This document shows positions 18,732-27,765 of a stretch of DNA of 64,000 nt, in pieces. Position 1 is the stretch's first letter. Every line of letters begins with the position of its first letter. The notes beneath the pieces were generated by a model that saw only the letters and a program-made list of their open reading frames with translations, was not told where the DNA came from and did not search any database. This DNA comes from DATKXU01 sp035528905 (GTDB taxonomy: Bacteria; Armatimonadota; UBA5829; DTJY01). The stretch lies in contig DATKXU010000082.1 in assembly GCA_035528905.1 (NCBI GenBank), positions 62,001-126,000 of the forward strand, written 5' to 3'. The position numbers were made by a program, and so were the translations under genes.

Positions 18732-19667
18732 TCAAATCTTCTCAGCCGCCCTTAATCTGGCGCTTCTCGCCCTCGGGTTCACGCGGATTTCGTCCTCAGA
18801 CGGAACCACTGGGCGCTTCGTGAGTATTCTGATTCTTCTCTCAGCTCCGCATGCGCATACCGGAAGGGCGGAAGGGCAGACACACCTTCCGGCTTGCCTT
18901 GCAAAGGTTTGCTTGACTATCCTGTCCTCCAGCGAGTGGTAGGATATGACGCACACCCTTCCAGACCGTGGCAGCAGGTGGATCGCGGCGTCCAGACCCG
19001 CCTGCAGCGATTCCAACTCACGATTCACAGCGATTCTGAACGCCTGAAACGTCCTGGTCGCCGGATGGATTGTTTCCGTCCTTGCGCCGGCTGGTATCGC
19101 CGCCAGGATGACCTCAACGAGTTCTGAGGTTGTCTCTACGGGCCGCCGGGCGCGGCGCTCTACAATGAACTTTGCTATCCGTTTGGCCCACCGCTCCTCG
19201 CCGAACTTCCACATGAGCTCAGCGAGCCGGCGCTCAGACAGTGAATTAACCAGCTCTCGCGCGGTGACAGTCTGCGCTGTGTCCATCCGCATATCAAGCG
19301 GAGCCTCGTACCTGAAGCTGAATCCCCTCTCGGCCGATTCCAACTGACGAGAGGATACTCCAAGGTCGAACAAGACCCCGTCAGCCGCTTGCAAGCCAAG
19401 TCCGGCAGCGATCGCTTCCAGGTCCACAAAATTGCCTTTCTCAAGGATCACATTCTCGGAATAAGGCCCGAGGTATCGGGCCGCAGCACGCAGCGCTTCT
19501 TCGTCACGGTCAATCCCGACCAGTCTACCGCCCGGGAGGATGCGCTTCACGATCTCGAGTGCGTGGCCGCCGCCGCCCACAGTGCAGTCGATGAACGTCT
19601 GCCCGCTCTGCGGCTGCAGAGAGCTCAACACTTCCGCCACCATCACGGGCTTGTGGAACTCACGCAT
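18732..19667 (-). CDS. rsmH: 16S rRNA (cytosine-1402-N4)-methyltransferase RsmH
   Basis: SAM-dependent enzyme (formerly MraW) that methylates C1402 in the decoding site of 16S rRNA. The 311 residues contain HKPVMVAEVLSSL, DCTVGGGGHA (SAM site), DGVLFDLGVSS and the ISYHSLEDRIVK motif. It follows mraZ after 12 bases. Its target base is changed in the 16S-like sequence at the right end of this window, which implies a normal 16S gene elsewhere. Confidence 0.96.
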   Translation of the reverse strand: MREFHKPVMVAEVLSSLQPQSGQTFIDCTVGGGGHALEIVKRILPGGRLVGIDRDEEALRAAARYLGPYSENVILEKGNFVDLEAIAAGLGLQAADGVLFDLGVSSRQLESAERGFSFRYEAPLDMRMDTAQTVTARELVNSLSERRLAELMWKFGEERWAKRIAKFIVERRARRPVETTSELVEVILAAIPAGARTETIHPATRTFQAFRIAVNRELESLQAGLDAAIHLLPRSGRVCVISYHSLEDRIVKQTFARQAGRCVCPSALPVCACGAERRIRILTKRPVVPSEDEIRVNPRARSARLRAAEKI

Positions 19668-19679
19668 GGCGAACTCGCG

Positions 19680-20108
19680 CTATCCGATTCCAAGCTCTCG
19701 GGCAGCCTCGCCGATTGACTCGTCGGTCATCGAGGAAGTCACCTCTTCCCATTTGGGCTTGCTCCAGATCTCAATCCGATTGCCCGTCCCCACGATCGTT
19801 ACTTCCTTGTCAATCGCCGCGTATTCCCTGAGGTTCAGCGGGAGAGCTATCCTGCCTTGCGCATCAGTGGTCCCATCCACCGCGTCGGCGGAGAAAAACC
19901 TTTGGAGGCGAACTGCACCCGGATCGAGCATCGGCTGTGCCTTCAGGCGCTCGTCCAGGTTGCGGAACTCCTCTTCCCGGAATACCCAGAGACACCTATG
20001 CAGGCCCTTGGTGATCACGAATTTCTCGCCCAAGAGGAGCCGAAACTTCTGAGGAATGATTATTCGGCCCTTATCGTCCAGGTTGTGCGTGAAGCCTCCA
20101 CGGAACAT
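19680..20108 (-). CDS. mraZ: Transcriptional regulator MraZ
   Basis: AbrB-like DNA-binding protein that regulates the dcw operon. The 142 residues start MFRGGFTHNLDDKGRIIIPQ and carry the second half-repeat TDAQGRIALPLNLRE. The ATG at 20108 follows GGAGG and gives the family length. A longer frame reaching 20483 has no family support. It is the first gene of the cluster, 45 bases from a strong promoter. I could not identify convincing MraZ boxes in the short leader. Confidence 0.95.
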   Translation of the reverse strand: MFRGGFTHNLDDKGRIIIPQKFRLLLGEKFVITKGLHRCLWVFREEEFRNLDERLKAQPMLDPGAVRLQRFFSADAVDGTTDAQGRIALPLNLREYAAIDKEVTIVGTGNRIEIWSKPKWEEVTSSMTDESIGEAARELGIG

Positions 20109-20434
20109 CCCCCAGCCTCCATCGGGTCGCCCTCCGACACCACTTGCTACCCTACTATACCGGCGCACTAGCAGTTTGTCAATCACTCTGCCATGACAGG
20201 CCGAAGAATTTTCCTGGAACTTTTCTGGCGGGGAGTGGCACTTCTGCAATTCCAGGACCGATACTCGCAAGCCCGCTTGCCTAGGAGTAAATAAAGGGAT
20301 ATGTGGGGTCATACTTGGTTGCCAGCAGAGGGTACAACATTCCGCACGCGCGCGTCCAGGAGTGGATGCTAGCGCAAGCAAATTCACAGAATCGCCACTG
20401 GTTGGTCGTATCTCAGGGGAGAGGATTGCCGAGC
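20109..20434. other. Intergenic region carrying the dcw promoter
   Basis: Between mraZ and the pseudopilin gene. The dcw promoter is at 20154-20182. A weak 5-bp hairpin (GCAAG/CTTGC) lies near 20268-20281. I see no gene in the rest. Confidence 0.6.
20154..20182 (-). promoter_or_regulatory. Main promoter of the dcw operon
   Basis: Minus strand: perfect TTGACA (20177-20182), 17-base spacer, TATAGT (20154-20159, five of six). This would give a leader of about 40 bases before the mraZ ATG at 20108. Confidence 0.85.
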
Positions 20435-21214
20435 TTACTCCAACGGCGGAATCTCGGAAAGCAGCCTTTGGGGAGAGTAGCACTTCACATGACAGTCTGC
20501 AAACAAGACATTCGACCCGCTGACATGACGCGTGTGAGACTCGGATCCGATCGCTCCGGCCTCATATGTGCCGGCGGGCGCATTGGCGTAGGCAACATCC
20601 ATCATGCCCTCCGGCGTCTGCACAAACGTGAAGCTCGAACAATCAGCCATCATCATTGCGCCGGTTGGTGCGGACAGCACGCTAACCTTGGGGCCGTACC
20701 ACGTATAGCCGGACCCGCCTCCCGGGCCGCAGTGATATGTCAACTCAAGATTGAGCCCGAAACCGAATGGCATGCCGTTGAACGTGTCAACAGTACCTAC
20801 CTCCGCAGCCTTGCACCGCATCACTTCCGAGCTTTTCAAGTACCGATACAGCTGGCCGATCCAGACAACGTCCTCTGGGCCGGCGATAGTTCTGGGAGAC
20901 GTTGCGCCGAAGAATCCCGACAGTTGTGAAAGATCCTGTGCGGGCATCGTCTCTTCCCAGTCCTGCTGGTACAACTGAAGCGCCATGCCGCACTGTCGCA
21001 GGTTCGATATGCAGACCGTCTGGCGTGCGACACCCCTGGCGCGGGCAAAAGTCGGGAAAAGCATGCTCGCCAGCACCATGATGATGGACATGACAACCAG
21101 AAGCTCTATCAACGTGAAACCGCACCGTTTTGCAGGTGGAGCAGTGCAGCGCAATCCAAAACGGGTCGCCATAGCCCCCATCTCCGAACCAAACTCTGAG
21201 CGCATCTTCGGCAC
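20435..21214 (-). CDS. Type II secretion pseudopilin-like protein
   Basis: The N-terminus carries CGFTLIELLVVMSIIMVLAS, the prepilin peptidase site (cleavage after Gly, Glu at +5) and hydrophobic helix. A globular domain follows, ending in SGSNVLFADCHVKCYSP, a variant of the H-x-DG motif of the abundant Armatimonadota/Planctomycetota pseudopilins. Such proteins are exported and may assemble into or decorate the envelope. The frame opens with GTG at 21214 but in-frame ATGs at 21205 and 21178 are possible starts. The gene is alone in direction and spacing. Confidence 0.8.
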   Translation of the reverse strand: MPKMRSEFGSEMGAMATRFGLRCTAPPAKRCGFTLIELLVVMSIIMVLASMLFPTFARARGVARQTVCISNLRQCGMALQLYQQDWEETMPAQDLSQLSGFFGATSPRTIAGPEDVVWIGQLYRYLKSSEVMRCKAAEVGTVDTFNGMPFGFGLNLELTYHCGPGGGSGYTWYGPKVSVLSAPTGAMMMADCSSFTFVQTPEGMMDVAYANAPAGTYEAGAIGSESHTRHVSGSNVLFADCHVKCYSPQRLLSEIPPLE

Positions 21215-21382
21215 GGGCTTGAAAAGCTAACTCCAGCAACAGTGCTGCGCGCTACTCGCTGATTCATATAGTTTGACTGCCATTCACGCGAAAACGTTTC
21301 ATATCCGAGCGCCAGCACTTTTCAAGACACGGCCACAAATCCCTACTAATGGAAAACGCCTGATGCATTCACGGAAGAAAAC

Positions 21383-22381
21383 CTACCCGGCCTTCGCTGC
21401 CTCTAGCGACTCAGTGACGACGGCAAACACCCCCATGCGTCGGAACTTCTGATACCGCTGCTCGACCAGCTTCTTGGGCGAGAGCTTCTCCACCGCGGCG
21501 AGGTTGCGCACGATGGCAGCCTTGACGTTCGCCGCCGCAACTTCATAGTTCCTGTGCGCACCGCCCAGCGGCTCAGGGACGATCTCATCTAACACGCCGT
21601 ACTCAAGACAATGCTGCGCTGTGATCTTCATGGCCTCGGCTGCCTCTGGGGCCCTCTGGGGATCGCGTTGGAACTCGGAGAGGATCGCGGCACAGCCCTC
21701 AGGAGGAATCACCGAGTAGATCGCGTGCTCCTGCATGAGGATTCGGTCTCCGACAGCGATGCCCAGGGCGCCGCCGCTTCCTCCTTCTCCCGTCACGGCG
21801 ACAATCACCGGAACCTTCAGCACCGACATCTCGCGCATATTCCGGGCGATGGCCTCACTTATCCCGCGCTCCTCCGAGCCGAAGTTGCAGTCCGCCGCTG
21901 GAGTGTCTACGAAACTGATGATCGGGCGACCGAACTTCTCCGCCATCTTCATCAGGCGGAGGGCTTTCCGGTATCCCTCGGGCTTCGCGCATCCGAAGTT
22001 GCGGAACTGCCGCTCTTTCAGGTCGCGGCCCTTTTGCTGGCCGATGACCATAACCGGCTTCCCATCCAGGAAGCCAAACCCGCCGATGATCGCCTTGTCA
22101 TCTGCGAAGAGCCTATCGCCGTGCAGCTCGACGAAATCGTCGAAAATGGCGCGGACGTAGTCTAACGTATAGGGCCTGTTCGGATGCCTGGCCAGGAGCG
22201 TCTTGTCCCACGGAGTAAGGTTGGCGAATATCTCCGCAATAAGCCGATCTCTATGTTCCTCGAGTGCGGCTATCTCTGCACTTCGGTCTACCCCTTCCTG
22301 CTCGGAAACCTGCTTCAACTGGGCGATATTGGCATCCAGCTCGGCGATAGGTTTTTCGAAGTCAAGGACGTTAAGCGCCAT
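21383..22381 (-). CDS. accA: Acetyl-CoA carboxylase carboxyltransferase subunit alpha
   Basis: Transfers the carboxyl group from biotin to acetyl-CoA, with AccD, in the first step of fatty acid synthesis. The 332 residues have GFLDGKPVMVIGQQKGRD, GEGGSGGAL and EPLGGAHRN. Unusually, the highly conserved DTPGAYPG-x-x-AEERGQ region reads DTPAADCNFGSEERGI, losing the first glycine. YSVISPEGC reads YSVIPPEGC. The ATG at 22381 overlaps the accD stop (TAATG). Confidence 0.93.
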   Translation of the reverse strand: MALNVLDFEKPIAELDANIAQLKQVSEQEGVDRSAEIAALEEHRDRLIAEIFANLTPWDKTLLARHPNRPYTLDYVRAIFDDFVELHGDRLFADDKAIIGGFGFLDGKPVMVIGQQKGRDLKERQFRNFGCAKPEGYRKALRLMKMAEKFGRPIISFVDTPAADCNFGSEERGISEAIARNMREMSVLKVPVIVAVTGEGGSGGALGIAVGDRILMQEHAIYSVIPPEGCAAILSEFQRDPQRAPEAAEAMKITAQHCLEYGVLDEIVPEPLGGAHRNYEVAAANVKAAIVRNLAAVEKLSPKKLVEQRYQKFRRMGVFAVVTESLEAAKAG

Positions 22382-23235
22382 TACTGCCTCCGCGCGCCGC
22401 AATCGAGCAGCTTGATCAGAGTGTCCCTGATCTCCCTGCGGGGAAGTACCATGTCAACCATCCCATGCTCCAACTGCCATTCCGCAAGACGATATCCGGG
22501 CGGCTCCTTGAGCACCTGGGCCTGCGCTGCAACCCGCTGGCCTGCAAGGCCGATGAGCGCCCCGGGCTCAGCTATGATAACATCCGCCAACATCGCAAAA
22601 CTGGCATGAACCCCAGCCATCGTAGGGTCGCCAAAGATCGCGATGTACATCAGCCCAGCCCGGTCGAACTGCGCCGCGGCCGCGCTCGTTTTGGCCATCT
22701 GCATCAGCGAGATGATGCCCTCTTGCATGCGCGCGCCACCAGACGTATTCACTATCAGAACGGGCAGCCTCTCATCCATGCCCCGCTCAAACGCACGGGT
22801 CACCTTCTCACCGTAGACCGATCCCATGCTGCCGCCGAGAAACCCAAAATCGGCTACCCCAATCACGACAGGCTGACCGCCGATCGCCGCGACCCCTGTG
22901 ACCATGCCATCGTTCAGACCCGAAGCAGTTTTCCATTTCTCTATCTTCGACTCATATGCGGGAAAATCGAGTGGATTCACGCTGACCAGATCAGTGTCCA
23001 TCTCAACGAAGCTGTCTTCGTCCACAGTGATCGCCAGGCGCTCGGCAGCCCCCAGCTTGAAGTGATAGCCGCACCTGTTGCAGACTCTTAGGTTCCTCTC
23101 AAGCTCTTTGCTGAAGAGTATCTCGCTGCACTTCGAGCACTTGGTCCAAAGCCCGTCCGGCAGGGCGTCGAGCTGTTTTCTGACGGCCTTGTTAGCAGCT
23201 TTCGATCTTCTCTTGAACCAGCCACCGGGTGACAT
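22381..23235 (-). CDS. accD: Acetyl-CoA carboxylase carboxyltransferase subunit beta
   Basis: Partner of AccA. The N-terminal zinc ribbon has CSKCSEILF and CNRCGYHF. The carboxyltransferase core includes GGSMGSVYGEK, NTSGGARMQEG and GDPTMAGVHASFAML. The ATG at 23235 is used. The frame can be read back seven codons to a TTG at 23256. No strong promoter was seen. Confidence 0.95.
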   Translation of the reverse strand: MSPGGWFKRRSKAANKAVRKQLDALPDGLWTKCSKCSEILFSKELERNLRVCNRCGYHFKLGAAERLAITVDEDSFVEMDTDLVSVNPLDFPAYESKIEKWKTASGLNDGMVTGVAAIGGQPVVIGVADFGFLGGSMGSVYGEKVTRAFERGMDERLPVLIVNTSGGARMQEGIISLMQMAKTSAAAAQFDRAGLMYIAIFGDPTMAGVHASFAMLADVIIAEPGALIGLAGQRVAAQAQVLKEPPGYRLAEWQLEHGMVDMVLPRREIRDTLIKLLDCGARRQ

Positions 23236-23482
23236 TACCCTACCCCATTCTGCCAAACGAGTTCAAAACGTGGATACAGAATACCCGATCCACCTGAAAA
23301 AAGCAAGCAGCGGGGCATCGGGCATGGGAGACTTGGCGACCGGGCGAAAGGGAGAATGGGTGAATGGGAGAAGGGGAGAACATTGAACGTTCAACATCCA
23401 GTATCCAGCATCAAGCATCCAGTATCTAGAATCACGCGGGACGATCCGCACACGGTACGCGGGCTGCCTTACGAGGCATTGG
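23236..23482. other. Divergent intergenic region with ATCCAG-word repeat
   Basis: The 373-base gap between accD and hppA has a tract of imperfect repeats at about 23392-23432 built from the words ATCCAGTATC and AGCATCAAGC. This resembles interspersed junk repeats seen in many environmental genomes. The hppA promoter follows at 23483. No gene is visible. Confidence 0.55.
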
Positions 23483-23511
23483 TTGACATCGGGGAAGCAG
23501 GCCACTATAAT
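23483..23511 (+). promoter_or_regulatory. Perfect consensus promoter for hppA
   Basis: TTGACA (23483-23488), 17-base spacer, TATAAT (23506-23511). The predicted leader is about 90 bases and holds a 7-bp hairpin (23538-23558, CCGGCG/CGCCGG core). A GGGAG ribosome site lies before the ATG at 23609. Confidence 0.85.
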
Positions 23512-23608
23512 CGGAAGGGTTTTTCGGGTAATCTGAATCCGGCGGTTCTCTCGCCGGAACAGGTTGAACACAGCCTGATTACTCGTTCAGAAGGGAGAAT
23601 TGTGAATC

Positions 23609-26020
23609 ATGCTTCACGCATCCGAGGGCGCCCGGCCATTCAGCTACTCGAAGACGGCGGCCTTCTCAGTGCTCGGCGTGTTCGCCTTGGCGGACGGCGC
23701 CCGGGCGTCTGAGGCCATCGAGCTTCCGGCCTTTGGCAGCTTCGAGAACTCGATCCTATGGGTGGTCTTCTTCTCCGCCATCGTCGGCATCCTATTCGGG
23801 CTGGGATGGCTGCTCAAGGTTCTGAAAGAGAGTCCCGGCTCGGCGGCCATGCAAGAGGTATCCGCGGCGGTCCAGGAAGGCGCGATGGCCTACCTGAAGC
23901 GCCAGTTCAAGACGATGATCTGGTTCGTAGCGCTAATCACCATCGGCCTCTATTTCCTGTATAAGCCTATCTACGCGAGGCCGCAGGAAGCCGCGGTGCC
24001 GATAGGGGTTTCCATCGCCTTTCTAATGGGCGTATTCGCCTCCTACATTGCCGGCTTCGTAGGCATGTATATGGCCGTGCGCGCGAACGTCCGCACTGCG
24101 AATGCGGCGCTTTCCAGCTTCAAGAAGGCACTGGCGATCGCATTCCAGGCGGGCGCTGTATCGGGCATGGCGACCGTCGGCCTGGGACTCCTCGGCGCGA
24201 CGATCATCTTCTTCATCTTCCAAGAGCAATCCATGAAGGTTCTGATCGGCTTCGGCTTCGGCGGATGTCTGGCAGCTCTTTTCATGAGGATCGGAGGCGG
24301 CATTTACACGAAGGCGGCCGACGTCGGCGCTGACCTCGTAGGGAAGATCGAGAAGGGGATCCCCGAGGACGACCCCAGGAACGCGGCGACCATCGCGGAC
24401 AATGTGGGCGACAACGTGGGCGACTGCGCCGGTATGGCGGCCGATGTATTCGAGAGCTATGAGGTTACGCTGGTGGCAGCGATCATCCTCGGCGCGGCGG
24501 CTGCAGGCGCAGTCGGCGCAGGTAATGTGACGAAGCTCATCATGTATCCGCTGCTGGTTCGCGCGGTCGGAGTCATAGCCTCCATAATAGGCGTGTTCAT
24601 GGTTCGAGGGCGCGACGACAGAGATATAGACCCGATGAAACCGATCAACATCGGCTTCTGGGGATCGGCGATCCTGGCGACGATTGGCTTCAGCGCGGTG
24701 AGCTACTGGATGTTCAAGGGCGGCATAGGCCAGTTCAAATGGTGGCAGTTCGCCGGCGCGAACTTCATGGGCATTGTACTAACGCTGGTGATCGGCAGGT
24801 TGACCGAGCACTTCACCGATATTGACAAAGGGCCTGTGACTGAGGCCGCATATGCCACCAGAACCGGCCCTGCCACTCTCATTCTGACCGGCTTTGCGAG
24901 CGGCCTGGAATCGAGCGTCTGGTCAATAGTGGCGATCGCCGGTGCGATATTCGGATCCTATCTGATATTCGCGGGAAATGCCGCTCTGGCGGCCTATGGA
25001 ATTGCTCTTTCGGGCCTGGGGCTGCTGACCACGACCGGCTACATCCTGGCGATGGACACCTACGGCCCGATCTCCGACAATGCAAACGGAATCTTCGAGA
25101 TGTCCGGCGCGCTCAGGGAGCAGGGCGAAGACTCTCCTGCCTCCAGGATCGTCGCGAAGCTCGACGCGGTGGGCAACACAACCAAAGCGCTGACCAAGGG
25201 GTTTGCGATCGCGACCGCCGTCATCGCCGCGACGGCACTTTTCCGCTCCTTCATGGCGGACGCCAACCTGCTGGAAATCGGCCTCCACATCGAGTGGACG
25301 GAAGTCTTTATCGGATTCCTCATCGGCGGCGCAGTGCCGTTCCTGTTCTGCTCGTTCGCCATCAAAGCGGTGAGCCGCGCTGCCTTCCTGCTGGTAGAGG
25401 AGGTGCGGCGGCAGTTCCGCGAGCATCCGGGCATCATGGATTTCAAGGAGAAGCCCGACTACGCCCGATGCGTGGCAATCAGCACCGCGGCCGCTCAGAA
25501 GGAACTTCTCGGCCCTGCAATCCTGGCTGTGGCGACTCCAATCCTGGTGACATTCGGACTGGGGTACACGGACCCTATGCGCGGCGCGGCGGCATTGGGA
25601 GGCTATCTCGCCGGAGCGATCCTGACCGGCCAGCTCATGGCCGTCCTGCTTGCGAATTCAGGCGGCCTGTGGGACAACGCCAAGAAGAAGATCGAAGCGG
25701 GCCTATTCGGCGGAAAGGGCACTGAGTATCACAAGGCCGCTGTGGTAGGCGACACCGTCGGCGATCCGTTCAAGGACACCGCCGGCCCGGCGCTGAACCC
25801 GCTGATCAAGGTCATGAACCTGGTCGGCATCCTGGCCGCCCCGATCGCCATTGCTCCGATCGCCCCTGCTGTGAGAACTGCAATAGTGCTGCTAACCGTA
25901 TTCGCACTTGCCGCGGCAGTCGCATTCAACAAGCGAGGCGGCATCACGGTCCAGGGGGAAGTCGTAGCGGAGGCGCAAACCGCGGTGGAAGACCTGCCGG
26001 AGCCCATCGAGAGCAAGTAG
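23609..26020 (+). CDS. hppA: Membrane-bound proton-translocating pyrophosphatase
   Basis: Couples PPi hydrolysis to H+ pumping. The 803 residues have about 16 transmembrane helices. Catalytic motifs are EDDPRNAATIADNVGDN and DNVGDCAGMAADVFESY, and near the C-terminus GDTVGDPFKDTAGPALN. The segment GNTTKALTKG has lysine at about residue 526. In this family lysine there replaces the K+ requirement and alanine marks K+-dependent pumps, so a K+-independent enzyme is inferred. H+ rather than Na+ pumping is inferred from that subtype. It is a single-gene unit with promoter and terminator. Confidence 0.96.
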   Translation: MLHASEGARPFSYSKTAAFSVLGVFALADGARASEAIELPAFGSFENSILWVVFFSAIVGILFGLGWLLKVLKESPGSAAMQEVSAAVQEGAMAYLKRQFKTMIWFVALITIGLYFLYKPIYARPQEAAVPIGVSIAFLMGVFASYIAGFVGMYMAVRANVRTANAALSSFKKALAIAFQAGAVSGMATVGLGLLGATIIFFIFQEQSMKVLIGFGFGGCLAALFMRIGGGIYTKAADVGADLVGKIEKGIPEDDPRNAATIADNVGDNVGDCAGMAADVFESYEVTLVAAIILGAAAAGAVGAGNVTKLIMYPLLVRAVGVIASIIGVFMVRGRDDRDIDPMKPINIGFWGSAILATIGFSAVSYWMFKGGIGQFKWWQFAGANFMGIVLTLVIGRLTEHFTDIDKGPVTEAAYATRTGPATLILTGFASGLESSVWSIVAIAGAIFGSYLIFAGNAALAAYGIALSGLGLLTTTGYILAMDTYGPISDNANGIFEMSGALREQGEDSPASRIVAKLDAVGNTTKALTKGFAIATAVIAATALFRSFMADANLLEIGLHIEWTEVFIGFLIGGAVPFLFCSFAIKAVSRAAFLLVEEVRRQFREHPGIMDFKEKPDYARCVAISTAAAQKELLGPAILAVATPILVTFGLGYTDPMRGAAALGGYLAGAILTGQLMAVLLANSGGLWDNAKKKIEAGLFGGKGTEYHKAAVVGDTVGDPFKDTAGPALNPLIKVMNLVGILAAPIAIAPIAPAVRTAIVLLTVFALAAAVAFNKRGGITVQGEVVAEAQTAVEDLPEPIESK

Positions 26021-26062
26021 GGCTTGGCGCTTCGTCATAGTAGGCATGGCTAGAAACACCGA

Positions 26063-26094
26063 GGCCGGGGGTCTTGTGATCCCCGGCCCTTTTA
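26063..26094 (+). terminator. Rho-independent terminator after hppA
   Basis: GGCCGGGG (26063-26070) pairs with CCCCGGCC (26081-26088) around a 10-base loop, followed by CTTTTA. Confidence 0.9.
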
Positions 26095-26120
26095 TGTGCT
26101 GGACCCCCATAGTGCAATCC

Positions 26121-26151
26121 TGTAACGACTTGGAGTTGTACACTCGTTACA
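26121..26151. promoter_or_regulatory. Inverted repeat upstream of the TIR gene (possible operator)
   Basis: TGTAACGA (26121-26128) and TCGTTACA (26144-26151) are perfect reverse complements with a 15-base spacer. The site lies 144 bases before the TIR gene and after the hppA terminator. The shape suits a dimeric regulator, but no regulator gene is adjacent. Confidence 0.4.
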
Positions 26152-26294
26152 TCAGAGCAGGAAAAAAGTGCCTTATGGTGAATCATCTATACAAGGGTCA
26201 CATTAGGGCATGGCTGGTAGCTTGTGTAAGTACAGATGTTTTCTCTAATGTCAGCGCCGATAACGCCGTAGTACCAGTATAGGAGGGGATACTA

Positions 26295-27362
26295 ATGCGA
26301 CGCAAGGCCGCTACAAAGCCGGACGAGGCGAGCACCACCGCCACAGCCCCCATCGAACCGGGAGGTGTGTTCATAAGCCACGTCCACGAGGACGAGCCTC
26401 TTGCCGAGGCTTTTGAATTACTTATCCACAACGTAAGCGCTGGTGTAGTCCCCACTTTCAGATCAACCGCAAAACAGTTTGGTGGGGGAATCCAATACGG
26501 CGAGGAATGGTTCCGCTGGATATGTGAAAGCGTAAACAAGGCAAAGCACATTGTAGCTCTGCTGACTCCGGCAAGCGTAAGTCGTCCGTGGATTCTATTC
26601 GAAGCCGGCCTGGGAAAAGGAAAGTCTGATGGTGTGGTTTTTGGTGTCGGACTTGGAATTTCCCGCGAAGATGCCTATAAGGGGCCTTTTGCTGCGCTTC
26701 AAAACTGCGGCGCAGAAGAAAAAGAACTGGTAAAGCTGTGCAAGGAATTAATCGAGGGAACTCAGGCAAAACCACGTGACGAGATGATCAGCAAATGTGT
26801 TGCGGAATTTCGCGCTACGGTCGAGGCGCATTTCGCGAACCAGAAATCAGGAAAGAAGGCAAGCGAAGATCCGACCAGCGTTGCGGTCTTTCAAGCGTTG
26901 GAAGAAATGAAGCTCATGCTCCGGGATCAAACCCGAATGTTTGAAACGGATATGCCAAGGTTTCCCAGGCGAGACCGCGACATTGAGCGCCTTACTATGG
27001 TTGTCTTTGAACACTCCGGATTGCTCGAATCTGAACCAAAACTGCACTTAGCTTTCCTCGCAGGGCTCGCTACTGAACTAGGATACTTCTTCGTAAAGCC
27101 GCTTGTCGATTACATAGTAAATTCAAAACAAGCCATCCCAGGGGAACGTCTTGATGGAATGCACTTCTTGCTGCATGATATGTTTATGCGCCTGGAACCC
27201 CGCGGCAAGATGGATCACCATTTGCTTAGAACCATTGAGCAGGCGCTTCATACACGCCTCGACCAAAGGCTCAGCTCTAAAAACACCGGTTCGCCAGGGA
27301 AGTTCACCCCCTCAACTGCCTTAAGGTCAAGGGTTGCGAAGGCCCGGAGCGACAATCCGTAA
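26295..27362 (+). CDS. TIR-domain protein (candidate NAD-degrading defence effector)
   Basis: The N-terminal TIR domain spans about residues 24-110: VFISHVHEDEPLAEAF (strand A and loop), KAKHIVALLTPASVSRPW and FEAG with the expected catalytic glutamate at residue 103. Residues 110-355 match nothing I recognise. They are mostly helical by eye, with a charged segment near 200-230 and a low-complexity C-tail. TIR enzymes in bacteria usually cleave NAD+ or make signalling nucleotides when a phage is sensed. AGGAGG lies 8 bases before the ATG. The following gene pair is a toxin-antitoxin module, so this looks like a small defence island. Base composition appears lower in GC than the neighbours. 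Confidence 0.75.
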   Translation: MRRKAATKPDEASTTATAPIEPGGVFISHVHEDEPLAEAFELLIHNVSAGVVPTFRSTAKQFGGGIQYGEEWFRWICESVNKAKHIVALLTPASVSRPWILFEAGLGKGKSDGVVFGVGLGISREDAYKGPFAALQNCGAEEKELVKLCKELIEGTQAKPRDEMISKCVAEFRATVEAHFANQKSGKKASEDPTSVAVFQALEEMKLMLRDQTRMFETDMPRFPRRDRDIERLTMVVFEHSGLLESEPKLHLAFLAGLATELGYFFVKPLVDYIVNSKQAIPGERLDGMHFLLHDMFMRLEPRGKMDHHLLRTIEQALHTRLDQRLSSKNTGSPGKFTPSTALRSRVAKARSDNP

Positions 27363-27465
27363 GACCGGGAGTTTTGGCTGCCAGGCTGCCAGATGGACAT
27401 CAGCAGGAAGAAGTTACCTGAGTGGTGAAATGTATGATCCGATCCTGCAGAGGAGGATAACCTCC

Positions 27466-27765
27466 ATGAGCTTGCACATCCACGTTAATCCCGAGCAGAT
27501 AGCCGACTTTTGCCGTCGCAACCATATCCGCAGGCTAGCTTTCTTTGGGTCGGTTTTGACAGATGAATTTCGCCCGGACAGCGACGTTGATGTTCTGGTG
27601 GAATTCGAGCCGAATTACCGCGTCGGTTTGCTGCGCATGGCCGAAATGGAAATAGAACTTTCCCGCATCATCGGGCAGAAAGCAGATATGCGGACCCCCA
27701 ATGACCTGAGCAGGTACTTCAGAGATGAAGTTGTAGCGAAAGCTGAGGTGCAATATGCTGCCTAA
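27466..27765 (+). CDS. mntA: MNT-type nucleotidyltransferase (MntA antitoxin-like)
   Basis: A 99-residue minimal nucleotidyltransferase with FFGSVLTDEFRPDSDVDVLVEF: the GS motif and paired aspartates of the polymerase-beta fold. In characterised MntA-HepT pairs this enzyme neutralises the HEPN toxin by AMPylating its tyrosine. The ATG at 27466 follows AGGAGG by 9 bases. A longer frame beginning inside the TIR gene is not supported. It overlaps the next gene by 11 bases. Confidence 0.85.
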   Translation: MSLHIHVNPEQIADFCRRNHIRRLAFFGSVLTDEFRPDSDVDVLVEFEPNYRVGLLRMAEMEIELSRIIGQKADMRTPNDLSRYFRDEVVAKAEVQYAA

